From an uncultured Bacteroidales bacterium (lineage in GTDB: Bacteria; Bacteroidota; Bacteroidia; Bacteroidales; UBA3663), in contig CALBPV010000101.1 in assembly GCA_937899265.1 (NCBI GenBank), forward strand, positions 1 to 26,456: a stretch of DNA of 26,456 nucleotides, given 5' to 3'. The notes beneath the pieces were generated by a model. That model was not told the DNA's origin. It searched no databases and was given only the letters and a program-made list of their open reading frames with translations. Below are positions 15,387 through 22,719 of this stretch, piece by piece. How positions within the stretch are numbered: position 1 is the first letter of the stretch; the number at the start of each line of letters is the position of its first letter. The position numbers and the translations under genes are program-made.

Positions 15387-18244
15387 AAAAAATCTTTCTG
15401 ACCCTCTTTGCTCTCGCCTCTTTCGGACAGCTCCTCTCAGCGCAGTCTGTCGATTGGCCAGAGATTAAGACAGAAGCAAAGCCGGGCACCCGCTGGTGGT
15501 GGCTCGGCTCTGCCGTCGATACAGCCAACCTCACATGGAGTTTGGAAGAATATGCCCGCGCCGGCATCGGTGCTGTTGAAATCACGCCTATCTACGGAGT
15601 GGTGGGCAACGAGAAAAACGACATCAACTACCTCTCCGACCGCTGGATGGAGATATTGCGCCACACCGAGGCCGAAGGCCAACGTCTGGGCATAGAAATC
15701 GACATGAACAACGGAACGGGATGGCCTTTCGGCGGCCCCGAAGTGAGCCTCAACGAGGCAGCTTCGATGGCCATCTTCAATGAATGGGAGATTCCGGCCA
15801 AAGAACTGACCAAAGCCGAGAAACGGCTGCTCAAACGGGGAAAGACCGTGACGGATGATTATGCCTGCTCCCTCCTCCCCAAAGACGAAAAGAAACTCAA
15901 GAACATCAACTATGCCACTTTTGCAGGCGCTTGGCTCTATGATGAGGACGGCAATGTGACCGATGTCAGCTCTTCGGTCAACAACAATACCTTGTCCTGC
16001 GTCATTGACAAAACCAAGAACTACAAAGCCGTTGCCCTTTGGAACGGACACACCCGTCAGGAAGTGAAACGTGCAGCTCCCGGCGGTGAAGGATACGTGA
16101 TGGACCACCTCAACCCGACGGCCGTGAAGAATTATTTCGGCAAGTTCACCGATGCGTTCAAGCGCACTGGTGTGGCTGTGCCGCACACCTTTTTCAACGA
16201 CAGCTACGAGGTCTATCAGGCCGATTGGACTCCCGGCATGCTTGCGGAGTTTGAGGCCCGTCGCGGGTATCGTCTGCAAGACCACTTCCCCGAGTTCCTC
16301 AACGAAAAGGCAGAGAACCACAAACGGGTGCTCTCGGACTATCGCGAGACCATGTCCGACCTCTTGCTCGAAGTCTTCACCCACTATTGGGCCGATTGGG
16401 CTCATAGCCAAGGAGCCATCGTGAGAAATCAGGCTCACGGCTCTCCGGCCAACCTGTTGGATGTCTATGCCGCCGTGGATATTCCCGAAATCGAAGGATT
16501 CGGCCTCTCCGACTTCAAAATCAAAGGACTCCGCACCGATTCCCTTTGGAAGAAGAACGACTCGGACCTCTCAATGCTCAAATATGCCGGTTCGGCAGCC
16601 CATGTGACAGGCAAACCATACACTTCATCGGAAACCTTCACCTGGCTCACCGAACATTTCCGCACATCGCTGTCACAGTGCAAACCCGACATGGATTTGA
16701 TGCTTGTGTCGGGCGTGAACCACGTCTTCTTCCACGGAACGACCTATTCACCGCGTGAAGATGAATGGCCGGGATGGCTGTTCTATGCTTCCATGGAGAT
16801 GTCTCCCTTCAACACCCTGTGGGAAGCAGCACCCTCGTTCTTCCAATACATCGCACGCTCGCAGAGTTTCATGCAGTGGGGTCAACCCGACAACGACTTC
16901 CTGGTCTATCTTCCATTCTACGACATGCTCAACGACCTCCCGGGACGTTATGTGATGTTTGCCATCCACGGCATGGAAAAGAAAGCCCCCAAATTCGTGA
17001 AGGCGGTCAACACCATCTATCAGGCCGGCTACGACATGGACTATATTTCCGACCGCATGATTGCCGACACCCGCGTAGAGAACGGCAAAATCGTCACTTC
17101 TGGAGGTACGACCTATAAAGCACTGATTCTCCCCCAGGTGAAGTTTATGCAGCCTGAGACGCTCGAACATATCGTCGATTTGGCCAATGAGGGCGCTACA
17201 ATCATCTTTGTAGCCGGATATCCCGAATATGTTCCCGGACTCGGCAAAGAGGCGGAACGCCGCTACAAACTGGCCGATGCCGTTGCCCAACTCCCCACCT
17301 CTCAGTTCACCGTGGACGGTGTAATTGACCCCTTGGGCAAGGGTCGCATCATCACGGCCGGCAACTATAAAGCTGTGCTGAATCTGGCCTCCGACATCAA
17401 GCCCGAAACCATGAAGAGCGATTTCGGACTGATGAGCATACGCCGCCGCAACGATACCGGCTACCACTACTTCATATCGTCGCTCCAGAAAAACGATGTG
17501 GACGGTTGGGTAACACTCGCTGTCGATGCTTCCGATGCCATGATTTACGACCCCATGACAGGTAAAAAAGGCAAAGCATCCGTGCGCAAGAACTCGGTGG
17601 GTGCCACAGAAGTAAGACTTCAGCTCCGATCGGGCGAAAGCTGCATCCTTCAGACCTACAATCAGCCTTTGACAGCCGACATTGCCCCTTGGACTTACAT
17701 GAAAGATGCTGCCGAAACAATAGCATTCACCGCCCCATGGACGCTTTCTTTCCCGAAGTCCGAGCCTCAGGTGAACGAAACGTTCCGTCTTGAAAGTCTC
17801 AAGCCTTGGACCGCCCTCGGCGACGAGAGACTCAACACCCTGCGCGGAACCGGTTCCTATCGGACAACGGTTGAAATTCCCAAAAAGATGTTGAAAGCCG
17901 GCTATGCCGACTGGATGCTGGATTTGGGAGACGTACGCGAGAGTGCCCACGTTTGGGTGAACGGACAGGATGCCGGCACAGTATTTGCCGTACCCTATCG
18001 TCTCAGCATCGGCAAATATCTCAAGAAAGGCAAAAACGTCATCGAAATACAAGTGACTGGTCTGGCCGCCAACAGCATTGCCCAAATGGATCGTGAAGGA
18101 AAACCCTGGCGCAAATTCAAGAACGCCAACATCGCTCCGCTCCCGGGCACGACACGTGAGTCCGACTTCAAGTCGTGGGGCACGATTCCCTGCGGTCTCA
18201 ACAGCGAAGTGAAACTCATTCCACAAATCCCTGTCATTGAATGA
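15383..18244 (+). CDS. GH106 alpha-L-rhamnosidase
   Basis: The 953-residue protein has a signal peptide (MKKIFLTLFA, cleavage near LLSA-Q) and the GH106 N-terminal signature PGTRWWWLGSAVD (34-46), GAVEITPIYG (63-72) and IDMNNGTGWPFGGP (106-119), then the TIM-barrel region with FFNDSYEV and NQAHGSPANLLDVYAAVDIPE. The C-terminal part, about 790-910, is a beta-sandwich with HVWVNGQDAGTVFAVPYRL. GH106 enzymes release alpha-L-rhamnose from rhamnogalacturonans. Working after the GH105 enzyme it would expose alternate backbone sugars in the periplasm. It is coupled by ATGA overlaps to GH105 before it and to the DNA methyltransferase after it. Confidence 0.93.
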   Translation: MKKIFLTLFALASFGQLLSAQSVDWPEIKTEAKPGTRWWWLGSAVDTANLTWSLEEYARAGIGAVEITPIYGVVGNEKNDINYLSDRWMEILRHTEAEGQRLGIEIDMNNGTGWPFGGPEVSLNEAASMAIFNEWEIPAKELTKAEKRLLKRGKTVTDDYACSLLPKDEKKLKNINYATFAGAWLYDEDGNVTDVSSSVNNNTLSCVIDKTKNYKAVALWNGHTRQEVKRAAPGGEGYVMDHLNPTAVKNYFGKFTDAFKRTGVAVPHTFFNDSYEVYQADWTPGMLAEFEARRGYRLQDHFPEFLNEKAENHKRVLSDYRETMSDLLLEVFTHYWADWAHSQGAIVRNQAHGSPANLLDVYAAVDIPEIEGFGLSDFKIKGLRTDSLWKKNDSDLSMLKYAGSAAHVTGKPYTSSETFTWLTEHFRTSLSQCKPDMDLMLVSGVNHVFFHGTTYSPREDEWPGWLFYASMEMSPFNTLWEAAPSFFQYIARSQSFMQWGQPDNDFLVYLPFYDMLNDLPGRYVMFAIHGMEKKAPKFVKAVNTIYQAGYDMDYISDRMIADTRVENGKIVTSGGTTYKALILPQVKFMQPETLEHIVDLANEGATIIFVAGYPEYVPGLGKEAERRYKLADAVAQLPTSQFTVDGVIDPLGKGRIITAGNYKAVLNLASDIKPETMKSDFGLMSIRRRNDTGYHYFISSLQKNDVDGWVTLAVDASDAMIYDPMTGKKGKASVRKNSVGATEVRLQLRSGESCILQTYNQPLTADIAPWTYMKDAAETIAFTAPWTLSFPKSEPQVNETFRLESLKPWTALGDERLNTLRGTGSYRTTVEIPKKMLKAGYADWMLDLGDVRESAHVWVNGQDAGTVFAVPYRLSIGKYLKKGKNVIEIQVTGLAANSIAQMDREGKPWRKFKNANIAPLPGTTRESDFKSWGTIPCGLNSEVKLIPQIPVIE

Positions 18245-19194
18245 CGACCAAACCTCGCGGCATACAAAACCGTACCCTCTCTCTCTCTCCCGGGGAACAG
18301 CAGGTTCTCGCGGAGAGAGTGATTCGGGTGGAGTCGCTCGCGGAACTGCTGTTTCTCGAAGACATTACCGACCGCTCTTTCTGTGGCGACATGATGGCAT
18401 TGCTCCCTCTCTTGCCCGACCGTTTCGCCGACCTTATCTTCCTGGATCCTCCTTATAATATATATAAGGTGTATAACGGACAGAAATGGAACCCAAAGAG
18501 CGACGAAGGATACGACGCCTGGATGGAAAGCTGGATGGGCTCCCTCCTGCAGAAACTCAAACCCTCCGGAACCGTCTATCTCTGCGGAGACTGGAAAAAT
18601 ACAGCCATCCTCCAACGGGTGCTCTCGAGACATCTGTCTGTACTCAATCGAATCACCTGGCAACGCGAGAAAGGACGTGGAGCTGCCCGCAATTGGAAAA
18701 ACGGCATGGAAGATATCTGGTTTGCCGTAGCCAATCCGTCCGACTATTATTTCAATGTCGATGCGGTGAAGGTGAGACGTCTGGTCAAAGCTCCCTACCG
18801 AAGGAACGGGAAACCCAAAGACTGGCATGCCACCGAGGACGGAAACTTCCGCGACACCTGTCCTTCCAATTTTTGGGACGACATTACGGTTCCGTTTTGG
18901 AGTATGCCCGAAAATACGGACCATCCTACCCAGAAACCCGAAAAATTGCTCGCCAAACTCCTGTTGGCATCCTGTCCCCCCGGAGGCACAGTGCTTGACC
19001 CCTTCATGGGCAGCGGCACGACCTCTGTCACCGCCAAGAAACTGGGTTTCCATTGGGTCGGCATCGAAAGGGAAATGCCCTATTGTCTTCTCGCCGAGAA
19101 ACGGCTGCAGATGGCCGATGACAACAAAGACATCCAAGGATTCAGCGACGGAGTGTTCTGGGAACGCAACACTTTAAAATTCCAAAACAAATAA
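18241..19194 (+). CDS. Beta-class DNA methyltransferase (N6-A or N4-C), no restriction partner seen
   Basis: The 317-residue protein methylates DNA using S-adenosylmethionine. The order is motif IV DPPY (69-72) first, a target-recognition region in the middle, then HPTQKP (228-233) and the SAM loop DPFMGSGT (253-260), which defines the beta class, as in M.RsrI. DPPY fits adenine-N6 or cytosine-N4 methylation; the site recognised is unknown. No endonuclease is adjacent: the neighbours are a rhamnosidase and a small membrane protein. The start ATG overlaps the rhamnosidase stop as ATGA, so translation is coupled to a pectin enzyme. Codon use resembles its neighbours, with no sign of recent transfer. 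Confidence 0.92.
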   Translation: MTTKPRGIQNRTLSLSPGEQQVLAERVIRVESLAELLFLEDITDRSFCGDMMALLPLLPDRFADLIFLDPPYNIYKVYNGQKWNPKSDEGYDAWMESWMGSLLQKLKPSGTVYLCGDWKNTAILQRVLSRHLSVLNRITWQREKGRGAARNWKNGMEDIWFAVANPSDYYFNVDAVKVRRLVKAPYRRNGKPKDWHATEDGNFRDTCPSNFWDDITVPFWSMPENTDHPTQKPEKLLAKLLLASCPPGGTVLDPFMGSGTTSVTAKKLGFHWVGIEREMPYCLLAEKRLQMADDNKDIQGFSDGVFWERNTLKFQNK

Positions 19195-19228
19195 GGCGGG
19201 TTTCTTCCTGCGTGCTGAGATTATAAGA

Positions 19229-19236
19229 TAATTTTG
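19229..19236 (+). promoter_or_regulatory. Possible -7 element before the membrane protein
   Basis: TAATTTTG fits TAnnTTTG in the 58-base gap after the methyltransferase gene. There is no convincing -33 element and the leader would be only about 10 bases, so readthrough from the upstream cluster is equally likely. Confidence 0.3.
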
Positions 19237-19252
19237 AAAACTGCTTATCAAT

Positions 19253-19675
19253 ATGTCAATGCTATCAATTTTCCTCTCCTCTCTGCCCATCCGGGCATGG
19301 ATTGTGCTGGGCACGCTGCTTTTTGCAGCAGTCATTCTGCTGACGTTCCGACGCAGCAAAACCGTCAGAGTCATTTTTGTGCTCCTCTTGGTATGCGCAC
19401 TCATTATCTGGCTGGTTCAGCAGACCTATGGCGACACCCAGTTTGTGGCAACGAATGCAGAACTCACCAAATACATGGTGTTCGGCTTCGTTCCCGGCAT
19501 TCTGCTCGGCTACCTGATTGCATATATCATTTATGCACCTCGCATGAAACGGGCCAAGTCGGAACTCGAAGAACTGAAACACCCCAAACCCGTGGTTTCC
19601 GGACCACAGGCGGAGTACCCCTCAGTGGCTCCCGCCGAACCTGCTGCGAGCGAAGCATCCACCCCCTCAATGTGA
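19253..19675 (+). CDS. Small three-TM membrane protein of unknown function
   Basis: The 140-residue protein has three hydrophobic segments (about 13-31, 39-54 and 72-93), then a cytosolic-type charged stretch RMKRAKSELEELKHPKP and a low-complexity Pro/Ala/Ser tail. It matches no family I can name. A second ATG at 19259 is an alternative start. It follows the DNA methyltransferase by 58 bases in the same direction and is followed by a strong terminator, so it may be the last gene of the GH105-GH106-methyltransferase transcript. Confidence 0.75.
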   Translation: MSMLSIFLSSLPIRAWIVLGTLLFAAVILLTFRRSKTVRVIFVLLLVCALIIWLVQQTYGDTQFVATNAELTKYMVFGFVPGILLGYLIAYIIYAPRMKRAKSELEELKHPKPVVSGPQAEYPSVAPAEPAASEASTPSM

Positions 19676-19684
19676 ATCATCCCG

Positions 19685-19716
19685 GAGCTCCGGCGTCATG
19701 TCGGAGCTCTGTTTTT
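19685..19716 (+). terminator. Rho-independent terminator
   Basis: GAGCTCCG (19685-19692) pairs with CGGAGCTC (19702-19709) around a 9-base loop and is followed by TGTTTTTA. It closes the unit that ends with the small membrane protein. Confidence 0.85.
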
Positions 19717-19768
19717 ATCCCAAACCGCTGAAAAACAGCCTAAATGGACAACAAAAAAAATCAATTAA

Positions 19769-19792
19769 GTGCAAAAAATGTAAAATTTGCGC
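19769..19792. promoter_or_regulatory. Imperfect inverted repeat upstream of the LacI gene
   Basis: GTGCAAA and TTTGCGC flank a 10-base spacer, with one mismatch. It lies about 27 bases upstream of the -33 element, a possible operator for autoregulation. The low-complexity A/T surroundings make chance matches likely. Confidence 0.25.
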
Positions 19793-19819
19793 ATTTTATT
19801 TAAAATTCATCTCTGAAAA

Positions 19820-19851
19820 TTTGGAAATATCAAATATTTTTCATATCTTCG
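19820..19851 (+). promoter_or_regulatory. Promoter of the LacI-kdu operon
   Basis: TTTG (19820-19823) and TATCTTCG (19844-19851) are 20 bases apart; the -7 element departs from TAnnTTTG at one base. I see no separate promoter in the 49 bases before kduI, so this probably drives lacI, kduI, kduD and the lipoprotein gene. Confidence 0.6.
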
Positions 19852-19899
19852 CACCGTGAAAATATTGTCTGTTCATTTCTAATTTAAAATTCAAATATT

Positions 19900-20928
19900 A
19901 TGGGTAAACAAGGGAAAGTTACCATCTATGATTTGGCTAAGCGTCTCAATACGACGGCTTCCACCGTTTCACGTGCATTGGCGGGGAACACTCGTATCAG
20001 CAAAAAAATGAGAGATGCTGTCCAAAAACTGGCACAGGAGTTGAACTATGCACCGGATCCCATTGCTCACCATTTGCGCACCGGACGCGGCTCTGCTCTT
20101 GGCATCGTTGTGCCTCGTATCGACCGCAATTTCTTCTCCGGCATCATCAGTGCCTTTCAGGAGACAGCCCAGCGGCAGAACTACAACGTCATCATTGCCG
20201 CCAGCAATGAGAACGTTCTCGACGAGACAGCTGCCATCCGTGCCTTGCTCGCCAAGAAGGTGGACGGCATTGCCGTATCGCTTTCGGTCGAGAGCATCCA
20301 TCCCTCCTACGAGGTGGAGTGCGGCATGAGAAACACTCCTCTGGTTTATTTCGACCGCGTGCCTCAAATCACCGAGTCCGACACCGTCTCCAACGACAAC
20401 TTCCAGATTGGCTACGATGCCACGATGCAATTGGCTCGAAAGGGCTGCAAGCGAATCGGCCATTTTGCCGGACCTCAGACGCTGAAGTCTTACGTCGATC
20501 GTTTTGAAGGCTACAAAAAAGCCATCGAGGACCTCGGCTTCCCCTTCCGCAAGGAATGGGTGTTTGAGAATGCCATCACGCTCGAAACAGGTACGGAGGT
20601 TGCCCTGCGTATCATGGAGATGGACGAAAAGCCCGACGGAATCTTTGCTGCCGGCGACTTCTCTGCCATCGCTGCTATGGACACCTTCATCTCCAAGGGT
20701 CTCAATGTGCCCAATGACATTGCCGTTGTCGGTGTGGCCAACGAAAGTCTTGACCCCTATCTCAAGACTCCCCTCGCCTCCATCGACCTTCACCAGCAAC
20801 GTCTCGGCGAACTGGCTGCCAAGATGCTCCTGATGCGTATCAACAAGGCCGACAACGAGGAGATGCGTCCGCCTCAGCAGCGTGTCATCGTGAAGCACGA
20901 CATCATCTTGCGTGAAAGCGTTCTTTAA
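19900..20928 (+). CDS. LacI-family transcriptional regulator, probable kdu regulator
   Basis: The 342-residue protein has an N-terminal LacI helix-turn-helix, VTIYDLAKRLNTTASTVSRAL (7-27), with the hinge near LNYAPDPIAHHLRTGR, followed by a periplasmic-binding-protein-like effector domain (LGIVVPRIDRNFFSGI onward, with GIFAAGDFSAIAAM and DIAVVGVANE). It would bind an operator as a dimer and sense a sugar acid. Placed 49 bases before kduI in the same direction, it most likely responds to a 5-keto-4-deoxyuronate or KDG-type intermediate; that is inference from context. Confidence 0.93.
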   Translation: MGKQGKVTIYDLAKRLNTTASTVSRALAGNTRISKKMRDAVQKLAQELNYAPDPIAHHLRTGRGSALGIVVPRIDRNFFSGIISAFQETAQRQNYNVIIAASNENVLDETAAIRALLAKKVDGIAVSLSVESIHPSYEVECGMRNTPLVYFDRVPQITESDTVSNDNFQIGYDATMQLARKGCKRIGHFAGPQTLKSYVDRFEGYKKAIEDLGFPFRKEWVFENAITLETGTEVALRIMEMDEKPDGIFAAGDFSAIAAMDTFISKGLNVPNDIAVVGVANESLDPYLKTPLASIDLHQQRLGELAAKMLLMRINKADNEEMRPPQQRVIVKHDIILRESVL

Positions 20929-20977
20929 GTCCGCAACAATTTTAAACTAATTTACAAGTTTACAACTCAACTATTCA

Positions 20978-21820
20978 ATGAAAACGAACTATCAACTGCG
21001 TTATGCATCCAATCCCGAAGATGCCAAGCATTATGACACCGCTCGCATCCGTAAGGATTTCCTGATTCCCACCCTGTTCACACAGGATGAGGTCAATATG
21101 GTTTATTCCATGTACGACCGTATGGTTGTCGGCGGTGCCATGCCCGTTCTCGAGCAGCTCCCCCTCGAAGCCATCGATCCCCTCAAGGCCGACTATTTCC
21201 TCACCCGTCGAGAGTTGGGCATCTTCAACGTCGGCGGCACCGGAATCGTCAAAGTCGGCGACACCGAGTTCGAACTCAACTACAAAGAGGCTCTCTATCT
21301 CGGCCGGGGCGACCGCAACGTAACTTTCATCTCCAAGGACGGCAATCAGCCCGCCAAGTTCTATTTCAACTCCACTACGGCTCATACCACCTACCCCGAC
21401 AAGAAAGTGACCAAGGCTGAGGCCAACATCCTCAAACTCGGCAGCATGGAAGGTGCCAACGACCGCGTCATCAACCGTATGATTGTCTCCCAAGTGCTCC
21501 CCACCTGCCAGCTCCAGATGGGTATGACCGAACTCAAGCCCGGTTCCGTATGGAACACCATGCCCGCCCACACCCACAGCCGCCGCATGGAGGCTTACTT
21601 CTATTTCGAGGTGCCCAAGGGACAGGCTGTTTGCCATTTCATGGGCGAACCTCAGGAAACACGTGTCGTGTGGATGGAGGGCGACCAGGCTGTCCTCTCT
21701 CCCGAATGGTCCATCCACTCGGCTTGCGCTACCGCTTGCTATACCTTCATCTGGGGTATGGGCGGCGAAAACCTCGACTACGGCGACCAGGATTTCTACA
21801 AGGAGACCGAATTGAGATAA
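20978..21820 (+). CDS. kduI: 5-dehydro-4-deoxy-D-glucuronate isomerase (KduI)
   Basis: KduI converts 5-keto-4-deoxyuronate, formed from unsaturated uronic acids, to 3-deoxy-D-glycero-2,5-hexodiulosonate in the cytoplasm. The 280-residue cupin protein keeps the zinc ligands of E. coli KduI, shifted by two: H198, H200 and E205 in HTHSRRMEAY, and H247 in SPEWSIHS. Length and N-terminus (YASNPEDAKHYDTARIR) match the family. It sits between the LacI regulator and kduD, supplying the step directly after GH105 action. Confidence 0.98.
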   Translation: MKTNYQLRYASNPEDAKHYDTARIRKDFLIPTLFTQDEVNMVYSMYDRMVVGGAMPVLEQLPLEAIDPLKADYFLTRRELGIFNVGGTGIVKVGDTEFELNYKEALYLGRGDRNVTFISKDGNQPAKFYFNSTTAHTTYPDKKVTKAEANILKLGSMEGANDRVINRMIVSQVLPTCQLQMGMTELKPGSVWNTMPAHTHSRRMEAYFYFEVPKGQAVCHFMGEPQETRVVWMEGDQAVLSPEWSIHSACATACYTFIWGMGGENLDYGDQDFYKETELR

Positions 21821-21830
21821 ACAACACCTT

Positions 21831-21858
21831 CGACGGGGTCGCTCCTGCAACTCCGTCG
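21831..21858 (+). promoter_or_regulatory. Hairpin between kduI and kduD
   Basis: CGACGGGGT (21831-21839) pairs with ACTCCGTCG (21850-21858), with one G-U pair and a 10-base loop. There is no T run, so it more likely protects the kduI 3' end or adjusts relative expression than terminates. Confidence 0.5.
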
Positions 21859-21899
21859 TATCATTATTCATCCTATAACATATAATAAACAAGAAAACT

Positions 21900-22709
21900 A
21901 TGGATAGTTTAAAAGCATTTTCTCTCGAAGGCAAGAATGCCTGGATTACCGGCGCTTCTTACGGTATTGGTTTCAACATCGCCAAGGCATTCGTTGCCGC
22001 CGGCATCAAGAACATCATCTTCAACGACATCAACGAAGCTGCCGTTGAGAAAGGTCTTGCCAACTACAAAGAGGCCGGCATCACCAATGTGAAGGCTTAC
22101 GTCTGCGACGTGACCAAAGAAGAACAGGTGGCCGAGACAGTTCAGAAAATCCACGCCGAAGTGGGTCAGATTGACATCCTCGTCAACAATGCCGGCATCA
22201 TCAAGCGTATTCCCATGCACGAAATGAAGCGTGCCGAATTCCAGCAGGTTATCGACATCGACCTCGTAGGTCCCTTCATCGTTTCTTCTGCTGTCATCCC
22301 CGAGATGATGGAGCGCAAGGAAGGCAAGATTATCAACATCTGCTCCATGATGTCCGAACTCGGCCGCGAGACCGTATCGGCTTACGCTGCTGCCAAGGGC
22401 GGCCTCAAGATGCTTACACGCAACATCTGCTCGGAGTACGGCGAATATAACATCCAGTGCAACGGCATCGGCCCCGGCTACATTGCCACACCTCAGACAG
22501 CACCTCTCCGCGAGCGTCAGCCCGACGGTAGCCGTCACCCCTTCGACTCCTTCATTTGCGCCAAGACACCTGCCGGACGTTGGCTCGATCCTGCTGAATT
22601 GGGCGGCCCCGCTGTGTTCCTTGCTTCTCACGCTTCCGATGCTGTCAACGGCCACATCCTCTATGTGGACGGCGGTATCCTCGCTTACATCGGCAAGCAG
22701 CCTAAGTAA
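21900..22709 (+). CDS. kduD: 2-dehydro-3-deoxy-D-gluconate 5-dehydrogenase (KduD)
   Basis: KduD reduces 3-deoxy-D-glycero-2,5-hexodiulosonate, the KduI product, to KDG with NADH. The 269-residue short-chain dehydrogenase has the cofactor loop TGASYGIG (17-24), NNAG (96-99) and the catalytic S149, Y162 and K166 (SAYAAAKGG). It ends with the usual DGGILAYIG. It follows kduI by 79 bases, separated by a hairpin, and precedes the DUF4861-like lipoprotein by 10 bases. Confidence 0.96.
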   Translation: MDSLKAFSLEGKNAWITGASYGIGFNIAKAFVAAGIKNIIFNDINEAAVEKGLANYKEAGITNVKAYVCDVTKEEQVAETVQKIHAEVGQIDILVNNAGIIKRIPMHEMKRAEFQQVIDIDLVGPFIVSSAVIPEMMERKEGKIINICSMMSELGRETVSAYAAAKGGLKMLTRNICSEYGEYNIQCNGIGPGYIATPQTAPLRERQPDGSRHPFDSFICAKTPAGRWLDPAELGGPAVFLASHASDAVNGHILYVDGGILAYIGKQPK

Positions 22710-22719
22710 ACCCTCCGCG

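Noticed and set aside
16748..18226. Long minus-strand frame (492 codons) opposite GH106
   Set aside because: Shadow of the rhamnosidase gene; composition follows the complement of its codons.
18241..19194. Complete restriction-modification system
   Set aside because: Only the methyltransferase is present; both flanking genes are unrelated to restriction.
22483..22719. Upstream extension of the DUF4861-like gene
   Set aside because: These codons lie inside kduD in another frame, and the lipoprotein signal starts cleanly at 22720.
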